Source of the DNA: Rhytidiadelphus loreus
Taxonomy: Eukaryota; Streptophyta; Bryopsida; Hypnales; Hylocomiaceae
Direction of reading: 5' to 3'
NCBI GenBank assembly: GCA_947034895.1
Contig: OX344761.1
Span: 40,126,863-40,190,862 of the forward strand
DNA: 64,000 nt
Positions 23,866 through 35,930 of this stretch are shown here, one piece after another. Positions within the stretch are counted from its first letter, which is position 1. Each line of letters starts with the position of its first letter. The translations under genes were made by a program, and so were the position numbers. The notes below the pieces were generated by a model, which had not been told where the DNA came from, searched no databases, and worked only from the letters and a program-made list of their open reading frames with translations.

Positions 23866-25100
23866 CCCCTAAAGGACCATTGTCCCTTTGTGAGACAAAA
23901 TGGATTTTGGGTAGGTTCCCATGACCTCAATTTTTAGTGAACTTTTTTGAAACTTTTTCATGAGATAGAAAAACTTTTAAGCTTCGTGGGAGTATAATTT
24001 TTATTTCAATTAGTGCTTAGGAACAAAAATTATGCCATCCTAAATATAATTTTCATGTCTTTGGGTAGAAAAAGAAATCCACAAAAATTTGAAATTAAAT
24101 TTTAAAATAATTTTTTTTTCCCTTATAGATCATATTTTTACATGTGAGGCTTTGATTCATTTAGATTAGTGATGTGAAAGTTATAAACAATCTTGTTTTC
24201 CAAACAATCTAAGCATCTTCTTGAAAAAATAACTTATGGGGTTCATTTTTGAATGAATTTTCACAATTTTTCGAAAGAATGTTTTAACAAATTTTTGTTA
24301 GAACAATCTCACCATTGGGACTATTGTGTTTCAATCCTATTTTAGAATCACAATTGCTAGCATGTGAGCTTAGGATCTTGAGCCTAGGCTCTTATGTTAT
24401 AGGTACCTATATTATAGGCACCTTTCATAGTTATAGGATATTTATATTATAGGTGTCTATGCTGTAGGTACCTATGTTATAAGCACCTTCCACGGGTATA
24501 GAATGTTTATATTATAGGTGTCTAATTATATTATAGGTACCTATATTATAGGCACCTTCTATGGTGATAGATACTTATATTATAAGTATGTATGATAGAC
24601 ACCTTCAACAGTTATAGAGTACTTACTTACACTTAGGCTCAAGGCTTGTAGGCTCACATTTCTAGGCTCGCATACTAGTATCGTTGATCTTAGAACTATT
24701 AACAATTTAGTTTTTTTTTCAATCTTGGACCTACTTCTACAGAACTTTTTTTTAAAGAATGAAAACCAAACGTTTTTTTGTTTTTTATAATTCCTAGATT
24801 TTCAACTCAAGTCTTCAGCAAAAAAGAATATAAAAATTCAAAGTCCATAGTGCAAAAAAAATCCTACATATGGTAGTCAAAGTGATTTGAAATTGCAAGC
24901 TAGTGTTTGAAAAAATCTTTTATTCTAACTTTGAATATTAATATCTTCGAATTTGTATAGTCAAACTTCGTGAAATGTTTACCTCATGATCTCAAACAAA
25001 TAAAGTACAAGATCCTATTATTAGATTTTTTAAAAAGTATTTTTTTGTTTTTTTGGGTGAATGCAACAAAAATGGTAGTTTTGAGTGTTTATTTTTTTTA
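23866..25100 (+). repeat. Long ORF-less repeat R1, copy with inserted MITE
   Basis: Begins 'taacccctaaaggaccattgtccctttgtg', matching 38,756 onward for over 1 kb, with an inserted Mutator-type MITE at 24,350-24,688 that is absent from the other copy. AT-rich with no credible reading frame. It may be a large non-autonomous element or old intergenic duplication. Confidence 0.65.
24341..24697. mobile_element. Mutator-type MITE (family MM), copy 2
   Basis: Ends are TTGCTAGCATGTGAGC and GCTCGCATACTAGTA (inverted). Inside are 'ggtacctatattataggcacc' units. The flanks TTTAGAATC and CTTAGAACT are a decayed 9-bp duplication. The corresponding site in the R1 copy at about 39,230 (CATTTTAAAGAT) is empty. 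Confidence 0.75.
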
Positions 25101-27240
25101 TAGAAATATGCAATAGTTTCAAAAGGAGAACAGAAAATGTAGGCAAGTAAGTTTTTTTAGAGGAGGTATTCCAAGGTGGGGGTGGCAAGCTTTTGACTCC
25201 ATGATAACTAATTTTAACATTGAATTTGAAACTTTTTGGTTGCATTTAGTTTGACAACAATTCTCCAAATGTAGGTTTCTTCTACTCATATAAAAGTGAA
25301 AGTATCATAGAATTCCATGAAGGCAATTTTGACTCCAAAAAACTCGAAAATTCATTTTTAGTGTAGACAAAATATAGAAGTTTGAAACTTCTATATAGAG
25401 TCAAAATCAAAAAATTATTTTCAAGTATTACTCTAGGATTGGAATTGCTTTCAACAACTTCTATGATGCTTTCACTTCTATATGACTTTGAGGGAGAAAC
25501 TACATTTTAGGTTTAGCTTTGTCTTGTTGTCAAACTAAAACAAACCAAAAATTTCAAGTCCAATGTTAAAATTAGTTTTCTACTTGAAGTCGAAAAGGTG
25601 CCTTGTCCACTTTTCATAGGCCTCTCCCTATGATTTTGACAACTTGACAATTTTGATTCTCCTCTTGAAAATATTCTACACTTTTACATAGAATTCCAAA
25701 AAATCCTTTATCTTTTCAACAAATTTTGACCAATTTTTGTACACTTAAGTCCACCCTTATTATAAAACAAAACCTTTTACCTTCTATCCATTTTTTTTCA
25801 TTAAGCAAAATCATTTTCACAAATTCAATTAGCTAATTTGAAGTCTTCTCCAAACTGAATTCATATTTGATCATCTATTGGTATGTAGATAACCTGGTTG
25901 GATGTGAATTTTTGTCTTTTTTTTTTAGCTAATTGGAGTGCATTTTGCAGTTAGTTGAGAGTAGTTAGTGAATTGTGGAGTCAAATTGGGTGTTTTGGTC
26001 ATTTGAATTAGTTCCAATTGGAAGTTGTCTTGTTGTCTGGTTGGTTGGTGGGTTGTCTTTTCCAAGTTGGTGAGTCAATAATGAATGCCAATTAGGTTAG
26101 TGTTTGGTTTTGAATTAATTGTATTTTTAGCCGAATTGGATGAATGCTGGCGGGTTGAGTGAAATTGGTATCATTGTTGGTGTCGTATCAAATCCAAATC
26201 GGCGGTTGTTGTTAGTTGGTTGTCTTCTCCAAGTAGTAACTGTCTTTGTGAGTCCTATTAGGTCCTGAATTGAGTTCATTTTTTGGGACCCACAGCGAGT
26301 GAAGCTAGTGCGAGTCCCAGTCAGTGAGGCTGTGTATTTTGTTTTGTGGGAGATTTCCCAGTTGGGGAGTGTGTTTGTGTTGATCCAGGGTCGGATTGGA
26401 GTGTGTGCATGTTTGTGTTTGTGTCCTAGTCGGGATATGTGTGTGCCAGTGCATGGCGGTGCGTGTGATGTGCAGATGAAGTGAGAGAAAATTATCCAAG
26501 TCAGGAGCTAATTGAAGAAGGATGCTAATTGTTGAATTAAAGAAAGTTTGTGTTGAAAGATGAAAAATAGTGATAGGAGCAATAATTTTAAATTAGGCTT
26601 AGTTGAAGCTGTGAAGAATTATTAGAGCCTGGTTGGAATGTCAGGAGTGTTGAAAATTAGATTCCAATTAGGATAGTGATTAGAGTATAAAGGATGATTT
26701 GCAAGATAAGTTGTGAGAGTGTATTGAAAGATTAATTTGTGATATTATTGTTGAATTTGTAACGGTGATTTAATTACCAATTTGGAATTTTTTATAGAAA
26801 TGTATTTCAGCCGAATTGATGTCGTGTGTATGTGCAATGTCATTGTAGTATTGTTTTTGGCTATGGATTTCCAAATTGGATTATTGAACCTATTAGCATA
26901 GATTTCCTACTTGACAATCTCCCTTGGAACGAACTTATTATACTAATAGGGTAATTTCCGATTAGGTCATTATCCTTCTTCAACATGGTATATAATAATA
27001 ATGGAGGGACAATGTTTGGGAAAACCCAAGTGGCTAGTTCAAAGTTAGCCAATGATATTGGAAAAATTCTTATTACAATTTGAAAAAATCAATAAAAAAC
27101 GGTAAAAATCCTTTAAAATTTCTATTCTAAATATAAATTAGAAAAAAATAACTAGACTTAGTACTTGAAAATCTAGTTCAATATTAGGATTAGTGGAAAC
27201 TAGTTGGTAAAGCTCAAAAAATATCCCCAAGTGAACATGG
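25100..27240. other. Spacer with a G/T-biased segment
   Basis: No gene is recognised. From about 25,905 to 26,500 the + strand becomes strikingly rich in G and T, with recurrent 'gttggttgtcttctccaag' and 'caattgg/ccaattagg' blocks, unlike the surrounding A/T-rich DNA. Short frames here lack family similarity. Confidence 0.4.
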
Positions 27241-27241
27241 A

Positions 27242-27456
27242 GGGCTAGGGAGGATTGATCTTTATTGCCCCCATATTTTACCCCTAGATAAAATTTGCAA
27301 ATTCTAAATTCATATTCGCAATCAACAAGCAATCAAATTAGCTGGGAGAGATGAAGAAATAGAAAATTTACATAGCCCAAAATAGGGGGCAAGTTTTACA
27401 TTTATTCTTAGCTTAGTTGGCTAGGGCAATAAAGGGTCAATCCTCCCTAGTTAATT
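27242..27456. repeat. Small inverted repeat
   Basis: The arm 'ctagggaggattgatctttattgccc' (from about 27,246) faces 'gggcaataaagggtcaatcctccctag' (to about 27,456), with 'gccccc' and 'gggggc' matching further inside. Probably a small fold-back MITE. Its ends are not resolved. Confidence 0.7.
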
Positions 27457-27734
27457 TGGCCCAAAGAACACATAAAAAAGGAAATAGGCCTCCTCTAGCT
27501 CATATAGCACAAGGCTATGGCGTTGAACCATTGGAGAAGACAAATAGATAGGATAGTAGATGTTTGTTGATTAGTTTCCCCCCGCCACTCAGATGAATTA
27601 GTACTTCACTGCTTTGGAGAATGCCTCTCAACCCAATGCACATAGCAATGGGTTGTGCATATCCTCAACGTTTTGGTGAAAGGCGCCAATACTAGTACCC
27701 GTAGCAACCCTTCACTTAGCGTCATGGCATCTTT

Positions 27735-27962
27735 TCAATCAACATCACTCAAAAGTTTAATCCCTTCAAGAGGAGTTGGCTTGAAGTTTACACAGTAGTG
27801 CTCTAGTTTCTTTGGATTAAGATAAATGACATGGCATTCAACTCCATCACTTGGTCCCCGGAGTGACTTTTCATTCAAGAATGGTGAGGTCTCATTAATT
27901 ATCGGAGAGCTAAGTGGGCCAACGTCTACAACCCCAAACAGAGATTTGTTGCCATGCAACAC
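27735..27962 (-). CDS. Unrecognised short open frame
   Basis: A 75-codon frame (begins MLHGNKSLFGVVDVG) with a fairly protein-like composition, but no domain, homologue or splice context that I recognise. It may be a decayed exon. Coding status is doubtful. Confidence 0.15.
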   Translation of the reverse strand: MLHGNKSLFGVVDVGPLSSPIINETSPFLNEKSLRGPSDGVECHVIYLNPKKLEHYCVNFKPTPLEGIKLLSDVD

Positions 27963-28532
27963 AAGTTTGCTTAACTCCTTTGTGAATAGGAGCTACAAGT
28001 TCTAGCTCTTGTCCAACGTAATGGAGAGTTCTTGTTGCTCCGGTGGACCTTCCGGCCCCCTCCAATGCCTATGGTCGAATCACCCATACCTAATCACTTA
28101 AGCATCTGTAGAATAGATGGTGAGCATTTGGTTGCGATTGAAATTTTTTCTGTGTAGGGAGATAGAAAATATTGGAATTGCAAAATTCAAAATTTTATTT
28201 GCAAAACTGAAATTTCAGTGAATTTTAGAAATCAAAAAGTGTATTGAACCAGTACACGACATCTAGAGTCTCCCAATTCCACTCATAGGGGAGACTAGTT
28301 ACTACTCATGCATACAAATTTCAAAATAATAAATGTTGTAATACATGGCATTCAACAATTGTTCCTTGCAGCCTCGCATATTGTGCATGCCATTAAAACT
28401 AGACTCCCAAACATGGTTCACAAAGAAGTTTTACCTGGCCAGAAATAGCGGTATCCTACAAGTCAAGGATCCATCCTTGGTTGGTAATGGGTGCTCCCAC
28501 TATAGATGTTAAAAACAATATAGACTTATTCT

Positions 28533-28700
28533 ACCATTTCTACGTTCTCTTTAGGGTGCAAAATCAACAGAAAAGTAATGAAGAACTAATTCTACCATCT
28601 AAATAAGCATGTACAACTTTTAACGCTTGAAAGTGGGCAGGACCTCACACATTTTGCCACATGCGTGGTTATACGTCTCGCCCTACCGGGCTTGACCTGC
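28533..28700. repeat. Dispersed repeat R3, copy 2
   Basis: Matches 17,100-17,275 with many C-to-T and G-to-A differences relative to that GC-richer copy, the pattern expected from decay of a methylated repeat. Non-coding. Confidence 0.65.
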
Positions 28701-28958
28701 AACTGCTTGCATAGCAAAATGCGTTGGGTCCTGCCTACTCTCTAGTACATCTGATATTCCAATGGAGACTGGCTCTACATTTATCGGCCCCAAGCAATGT
28801 ACGGGGAGTACCGGCATTTAGTTATGAGCTAGCCAGTTGATTTTGAGAATTTCCGAATGAATTTCAAAATCTTTGGAAAAAACTCGATCATTTAAGAGGA
28901 AAATCTCTATTTATAAAGGTCTAGCCAAGAGAATGCTTCAAACAACCGTTTGGTCTTA

Positions 28959-30645
28959 GAGCATCGTCACCCCTGTGCAGTAAATGGGGCCGGGACGGCC
29001 AAAACGAAAGCCGGACTCCAAACCATCCCCCACCGTGACCCTGGCTGAGCCCGGTTGGCAGCCAGTGTCGTGATGTGGGCCGTCTATTAGTTGAAATGAT
29101 GTCCTTTTTCTATTAAAAGAATGTTTAGTGTTTAGTATTGTGTATACTTTGAGCTTATGTTTGTAGTTTGTTTAGTGGCCGGTTGTTAACCGGTTGGTTT
29201 GTAGTTGTTACTAGGGTAAAAGGAGCTAGGATTAGGGCTAGCCACCTTTGGGGTTAGGGTTAGGGCTAGCTGGCGGCTAGCCATCTTTGGGTTTTGGGTG
29301 CCTACTTGAGGCAAGGGCTGGTCCCTTGTCTCTCTCTCTCTTGTTTTTGGTGTGTTGGGTGGTGTGGGAGGCACTTTGAGTGCTAGTTGTATGTTGGTGT
29401 TGGAGATTTTATGAAAGAAGCATTGATGGAGGAGATTTTGTGTTGTGTTTTAGAGAAGTGTATTATGAATGCAAGGTTTTGGATCTGAGTTTTTGATAAG
29501 TTGATCTATTATGATACCAAGTTCGAGATCTAGATCTATTATGGAGGAAAAGTTATGTGGCAATGAAGTGGAGGTGTTGCGGAGTTAAGGCAATCAAGGA
29601 GGGTGTATTGAGGAGCTTGGATCTTATTGAGATTTTATCCAATGGGCATGAGATTTGGAGGGTACCTTTCTTCACTTGTCTTATCTCTTGTGTCAAAATT
29701 TTAGCTTCAATAGACTTGAGATCTAAAAGTTGTGCATAAAATACAACCAAGAAATAGGTTTTGGTAAGGGTTAGGAAGTCAGTAGTGGGAAAACGTCCAC
29801 CAAAGTTGGAAAGTATCTTAGATCGTTATGAAAATTGTTATGTGATTAGTTGCATAGTTGATCTACAATGTGATCAAGTTTCAAGTGATTTGGACTCACT
29901 GTCCAAAAGTTATGTGGAAGCAAAGATAGGTATGGCAGTTCTTAGGATATCTTGATAAGGGTTAGGAAGTCAGTAGTGGGAAAACGTCCACCAAAGTTGG
30001 ACAATATCTTAGATTTTTATGAAAATTGGTATGTGATTATTTGGGTAGTTGATCTACAATGTGGTCAAGTTTCAAGTGATTTGGATTTACTGTCCAAAAG
30101 TTATATGAAAGCAAAGATAGGTATGGCAGTTTCTAGGATATTGTGGAAATTGTAGGATAGGGATTTGGCAAAATGAGAGATTGAAAGTAGGTTTATTATG
30201 ATTTAGGGTGTTTATGAGTATTAGTGATTATATACAAAGCATCTTCACAACGAAGACCCTGTGTTATTCCAAACCTACTAGCAAATCTTTGTGACACCGG
30301 GAGCGTCAAAAATCCAGGATTTCTCCTCAACACAGCGTGGACGGGGAAATTGAACCGTGCTTGGAGTTTGAAGATTGTCCGTGTTTTCTGATGCAAAGTG
30401 ACAGAGCCTGTCCTCGAGAACAAGCTAGAGATTATTGTAGCAGCAACTCCCGAGGAGATTTGGGTTTTTTTTTTTATCCGTTTCATGCTCGGAGCGTGAG
30501 TTGTGGCAAAAGCATTTGCCAGATTTCGGGCGCTCTAGTTGTATGCACGGTGGGGCGGTCTCATTGAGTAGTGTCCGGGATAATTTTTTGGGACGGCACC
30601 GTGGGTTCACCGTGGGCGTTTGGCCGCCCCACGGTAGCGATGCTC
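28959..30645. mobile_element. PIF/Harbinger-type MITE family M2-like, split by a 1.2-kb insert
   Basis: The left end GAGCATCGTCACCCC (after TTA at 28,956-28,958) and the right end ...GGTAGCGATGCTC (before TTA at 30,646-30,648) belong together. The halves 28,959-29,063 and 30,297-30,645 align collinearly to the intact neighbour 30,649-31,023. The material between is foreign. Confidence 0.8.
29064..30296. mobile_element. ~1.23-kb insertion inside the MITE
   Basis: Its boundaries come from the uninterrupted neighbour copy: 'ggcagcc' is followed by foreign sequence starting AGTGTC, which ends ...GTGACA before 'ccgggagcgtc'. It contains a 191-bp tandem duplication (about 29,766-29,956 and 29,957-30,147; shared 'gttaggaagtcagtagtggg'). 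The two frames in it are mutually similar but match nothing known. Type unknown. Confidence 0.6.
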
Positions 30646-31026
30646 TTAGAGCATCGCCACCCCTGCGCAGTAAATGGGGCCGGGACAGCCAAAACGAAAG
30701 CCGGCCTCCAAACCATCTCCCACCGTGACCCTCGCTGAGCCCGGTTGGCAGCCGGGCGCGTCAAAAATCCAGGATTTCTCCTCAGCACAACGTGGACGGG
30801 GAAATTGAACCGCGCCCGGAACGAGCAACTTTTGGGTCTTTTTTTAACCGTCCATGCTGAAATACGTGGGTCTCTACAGCCGTGGCAGAAGGATTCGCCG
30901 GATTTAGACTCACTGGTTGTCTGAACGGTGGGGCAGTTCATGGCAACCGTGTCCGCAATGATATTTCGGCATGCCACCGTGGGTTTGCCGTGGGCGTTTG
31001 GCCGCCCAACGGTGGCGATGCTCTTA
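30646..31026. mobile_element. PIF/Harbinger-type MITE family M2-like, intact copy
   Basis: The element spans 30,649-31,023 with TTA at 30,646-30,648 and 31,024-31,026. The ends are inverted: GAGCATCGCCACCC and GGTGGCGATGCTC. It abuts the preceding copy, so one TTA serves both. GC-rich and non-coding. Confidence 0.85.
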
Positions 31027-31735
31027 GGAAATGTAGGATTTTAGCCGGTTAAGCTAAAAATCTCCCCGGATTGTGGCCCCAAGGCTGGTTTTGTTTTCCA
31101 CCCCCCCTGAATGCTCCCCCTCGTGGCTCCTCGGCAGACCACTTGTGGCTGTTGGTTTTGTCCTTTACTCTTTGCAATGGAATCCGTTTCATTTATTTAA
31201 AAATAAATAAAAAATAAAAAAATAAAAAATCCCTCCCTGGTCAACATGGGGGGGTTTTGAGTGTCAAGCTGTCAATGGGGGACGTACCCCACGACTGACT
31301 ACCCCTGGCGCTGACTGTACAGTCCATGTCGGAAGATTCTAAAAAATGCTCAGTGGCGGGTACAATTATTGGGTCATAAGTTATTCTCATGACATCTGGG
31401 TTTGTTTTTTATTAATTTAAAATTTAACAACCTGAAAATGAAAATGAAAATGAAAGAGAGGGTTTTATATTTTATTTTCTTATTTCTTATTTTTTTATTC
31501 TTTCTGACTGTGAAGAAGATTTCAGTACGAAAATCCATGTAAGCAGAGTCAGACTGACAGGATTGACCTTATCTGCATTCGAATTGACGAATTAGGAGCA
31601 AGGGTTACAAGGACGGAATCCAGCGCCAGGAAATTGCAGGTTCACTTTCCGGGGGTGGGCGGGGTTATTTAGCTTAGCGTAAGTAGATCACTTGCACCAA
31701 TACTTAAGAAAAGTGGCCCTCAATTTATGACATAT

Positions 31736-31891
31736 GGTAAACTATCCCAGTACGGACAGAATGAGAGCAAGCCTATTGTGGGCAAAATTGTGATGGTGGT
31801 GTACATTCAAGTTCTGAAATAAGTACGCCACTATCACAATTCAGCCCACAATGGGCTTGTTCCCATTCTGTCCGTAATGGGGTCGTTTACC
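31736..31891. mobile_element. Small palindromic MITE family M4, copy 2
   Basis: Ends are GGTAAACTATCCC and GGGTCGTTTACC. Inner blocks 'attgtgggcaaaattgtgatgg' and 'cagcccacaatgggc' match copy 1 at 22,977-23,104. Non-coding. Confidence 0.8.
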
Positions 31892-31926
31892 TTAGAGGAT
31901 CTACGTTAAGTTTGTTTTTGACAACT

Positions 31927-32272
31927 CGCCCACCCAACAGTGCTAGTATGTGAGCCTAGGAGCCTTGAGTCCAAGCATATAAATACTCTACAACTATTAG
32001 AGATGTCTATAACATACATACTTATAAGCTAAACATCTTATAAATATAGAAGGTGCTTATAACATAGACACCTATAATATAATTAGGCACCTTTAATATA
32101 AACATTCTATAACCATAGAAGGTGCTTATAACATAGGTACCTACAACATAGACACCTATAATACAAAACATTGTATAACTATAGAAGGTACCTATAACTT
32201 AGGAACCGAGGCTCCTATGCTCATGGGCTCAAGATCTTAGGCTTACATAATTGCAACCAGGGTTGCCCACAC
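31927..32272. mobile_element. Mutator-type MITE (family MM), copy 3
   Basis: Begins GTGCTAGTATGTGAGCCTAG and ends GGCTTACATAATTGCAACC. The interior has 'aaggtgcttataacatagacacctataatata' units as in copies 1 and 2. The flanks CGCCCACCC and TGCCCACAC are a 9-bp duplication with two mismatches. Confidence 0.72.
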
Positions 32273-34139
32273 TTGCCCACACTTCAAACTCATGAAAAAC
32301 GCTTGGCGTCTCCCCAATAGCTCACAATGCTTTGAACCAACCTCTTATAAAAGTGATAAGGCCAAACAATGTAATGATATGTTGAATTTGTGCTCTAGAG
32401 AGTTTGCGTGGGCCCTTGATTGTTACGGATCTTGGCTTGTTTTTAAAGAGCTCATTGGCAAATTCTACCTATTTCAAGGGTTTGGGTGGAGGACCTTTTT
32501 GCATGTGGGCCCTTGAAGCATTGTTAAGGCGACTACTTTGGAGTGTGAGTGAAGATGCTCTTAGGATTTCTAGCTTGGTAGTACAAGATTGCTTGTGTAA
32601 TTGGTCATTACTTATTTTTCATCCTAGTTTGAATGTCTAAACAAATATCTTTTTCATTCCATATAGTTAGCTTCTTTTTTTCATCATTCATTATCTATCA
32701 ATCTATTTCCTTTTATCATTCGTTGTCTATCATTGTCTATCTATTTGCTTGATCAATTAGATTGGTAAATTAAGAGGAAGGGTTAGAAGTACATTGTTAA
32801 CTTCATTTTGTTTACTGATTAGTTGTAAAACGATCTATAAAACAGATGCCAAAATTTGAAGACATTTATTATTGACTATGTTTCATAGAAACTATCCAAA
32901 GATTTTGTTTTTGTTAGAATCCACTTCTTACAATGAACCTAGTTCACACTACAAGAAAATGGTCTACTACACTTATTTCCTCCCAATGAGACAAAGCCTT
33001 CATTGTGGTTTTACCATCCTTATTCAAAAATGAAAAAAATTGTATGATAAAGAGAAAAATCCTATAAAATATTCATAAAAATTGGCATTTGACTAGTTGT
33101 GTTTCCTACAAAATTACAATATTTAATTTGACAAATGAAAGTAGAATTTGTTAGCATACTAATCATATGAGGGATTATCGAATAAGAGCATTGTTGAGTT
33201 TTGCATATTCAATTGTTTACTTGAGCCCCATCCCATTGCTTTGACATTTCTCTAAAAAAACATTTAGACATGCCCTATTTCAAATATTGAAAATAGATAT
33301 GAGAATAATTGGCAAGGTTGTACAAACTACATCATTCTTCTAGATTTTGCCTAGCTAGGAAATTAGAAAGCAAGACTCATTTTCCTAAGACCTTAACCAT
33401 GAAACAATATTGAAGACATTTTGTTTCCTTTTAATGATTCCAGAAGTGATTGTAGGAAAAAAAATTCACCTAATTTTTTGGGGGAGTCATCTCAGTAAAT
33501 TTTTAAATGGATAGTTTTGAATATTCCTTCACTATTGTATCATTAATTTTTCAAAAGAGCAAGATGCTTAATCTATGGATCACCTTGTAGTGTATTTTGG
33601 CCACTTTTTGTTCTATATTCTTGATGTGACTTTTAGCCATGAAAATGATATTCTTTGAAATTCATTCCATCTAATGAAATGAATTTTATCAAGTGCAGTT
33701 TCTACTCCAATTAGAAATTTTGAACTTTAGACCTACAACCATGGTTTATTGATTTTCTAATTTTAGAAAGATATAATATTTTTGGTTTATGCCATGATGT
33801 TATACACTAGAATACATATCTATGGTGAAAATTTCAATTTAAAAAAAAATATATTCTATATTTGATATGAATTTTCTTCATTGTTCTCTTAAAAAATTCA
33901 CAATAATTTCAACTTTCCCAAAAAATATTGAAATTTTTATGACTAATATTAGACATATGACTTCATCTTTGAAAAATAAATATAAACTTTTTCATTCCTA
34001 TCTAGTTTCAAAATGGTAGCAAACATAGTGATGCACAAGGAGGCTTGAAATGAGTGGCCATGGTCCTGTCCTTCCAAGATGAACGTGGTTTGCTCTAAAG
34101 TAACCACGCTCTAAACACACTACTAACATAGAGGTACAT
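32273..34139. other. AT-rich spacer, no gene seen
   Basis: The open frames near 32,300-32,640 show no family resemblance. The rest is A/T-rich and featureless to the eye. Confidence 0.4.
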
Positions 34140-34380
34140 TTTTCTTTCTTCAATGTACCAATAATGCATATTTTAAGAGGTGGTTGCTTTTAGTGACCCT
34201 TGCATTTCAACTTCAAAAATTCATAACTAATTCCACGAAGGTCCCAAAAATATGAAACAACTTGGGTTAGATGCCAATTTTATTTTTCTTCCTACAAAAA
34301 TTTATTGAAAATTGTTTCAAGGAGATTATCTTCCCCCCAAACAACAATCAGCTCTTAAAAGGTTGCTTTAAGAGCAGACT
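34140..34380. repeat. Dispersed repeat R2, copy 3
   Basis: Matches about 1,640-1,900 and 16,575-16,830 ('catttcaacttcaaaaattcataactaattcc', 'aaatatgaaacaacttgggtta'). Non-coding. Confidence 0.6.
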
Positions 34381-34586
34381 ACCTTCAGTAGTCGTGACTC
34401 ATGAACGATATTGACTTACTACTTCATGCATTTTTTTTGTCTTATTTTCTGGTGCATTTGAACCTGTGAAACAATGACCAATTCATTGCAATTGCTTGGA
34501 ATCACTCAGTGGATGTCAGTTGGGTTTGTCCTCTCCATTCCATTAAAGATTAAATAGTGTTGTTGTGGAATTAGTATTAACATTGT

Positions 34587-34815
34587 TTAACCCTTAAGCG
34601 CTCTGACGTCCATATTTTGTACTACGAATAGAGGGCTTGTAGGCGATGTTTCATCCAACTACCTTCTCATTCATCTAATTTAACTCTTGAATCTTGAAAA
34701 GACAACCTTCTTTTATGCCCAATTTCATGAAATTTTGGTAAATGGTATTACTGTGCAAAGATATAAGCAAAAATTTGGCAAAATTTGAAAAAGGATTGAG
34801 GCGTTAAGGGGTTAA
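34587..34815. mobile_element. MITE family M7-like, short copy
   Basis: Ends are TTAACCCTTAAGCGC and GGCGTTAAGGGGTTAA (inverted). The outer motif and an internal 'gacgtcc' resemble 13,002-13,456. Non-coding. Confidence 0.65.
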
Positions 34816-35025
34816 GAAGAGTCCATACTTAGTGTTCAAGAATGATATGGCCCTCTGCAAGGGTGTAGGGTGTGGTCCTAGGATTATTGATAAATATGCA
34901 CGTAAGTTCAAGGTAGTTATGGTTGGTTAAAAAAATTCCAGATATAGCCCATGGCAAAAAAAATTGTAAATTTATTTTTCAATTTATTTTGTTTATACTG
35001 AAAAAAAAGAATGTTACAAAATATT

Positions 35026-35224
35026 AAAGCTAATTGTAAAGTGAACACTAGTTTGTAGAAGGGGCGGCAAAGGAAGGTTTAACTAAGAATAGTTCAAAAG
35101 AAATACAACACCCAATTCCATCACTAGTTCCATCAGACCAAGTTTGGGTTTGGAGTTTTGTTTTGTGTTTTTCCCAAACTCCAGCTCCTAGTCCCTCATT
35201 GCACACACTTTATGATTAACTCTA
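35026..35224. mobile_element. MITE family M6, copy 3 (uninterrupted)
   Basis: Left end 'gctaattgtaaagtg', right end 'cacactttatgattaactct'. The interior matches 21,283-21,454 (shared 'gaaggtttaactaagaata', 'ctcctagtccctcatt'). It supplies the empty-site sequence for the nested 420-bp element there. Confidence 0.75.
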
Positions 35225-35274
35225 TTGAAGGCAAATTATTCTTAGTTTTCAATAGATTAAATAGGCCTTATTTC

Positions 35275-35930
35275 CATCAAAAACCACTCAAAACTGCCAT
35301 TTCTATTGCAAAGTGCAAAAAAGTTTTTATTTTTTAAATTCTTTTTTGCATCTCTAACTGTAGGATCGTTCATTAGATTAGTATATAAATGTGTTGAAGA
35401 AATTTTAGAAACTTTGAACCCATAGATTGCAATATATTTGGATGTAAAGTGAAGAAACTTTGTGTTTTTGCACCTTTGTTTATTAGATTTTTTGGCTTTG
35501 AATCATCTTAATTTAAAAAAAATTGCAATACTTGTTTTGAACTTCTAATTTTTATGTTAAAGAATTGAGTTGAAAGTCTAGGGAATTAAAATAAATAAAT
35601 AAATAAAACAACTTAATTTTCACTCATTAAAAAACTGATAAGTAGAAGTAGGTTCAAGAGTGAAAGAAAATCTAAATTGTTAATAGCTCTAAGATGGAAT
35701 TAGTACACACTAATCTCAACAATTAAATTGTTCTAGTAAGAGATCTTAACCTTGTGAAACTTTTATTTGGAGAAATTGTAAAATTGTAAAAATTGAGTTC
35801 AAAGATGAATCCAACAAGTTATTTTTTTCACAAAAATGGTTAAATTGCCCCCAAAATAAGATTGTCCATAACTTTCACATAACAAATCCAAATGGAATGA
35901 ATCAAAGCTTCCGAGGGGATAATGGGACTT
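35275..35930 (-). repeat. Long ORF-less repeat R1, reverse-oriented copy
   Basis: This reads as a diverged reverse complement of about 38,950-39,640. For example, 'aagtagaagtaggttcaagag' at 35,640 is the complement of a 'cctacttctac' block at 39,270, and 'cactcaaaactgccatttctat' faces 'atagaaatggcacatttgagtg'. No coding sequence. Confidence 0.55.

Noticed and set aside
29245..29270. 'ggggttagggttagggc' as vertebrate-type telomere repeat
   Set aside because: Only two TTAGGG units, inside a locally duplicated 'gctagcc..tttggg' segment. Chance or simple repeat.
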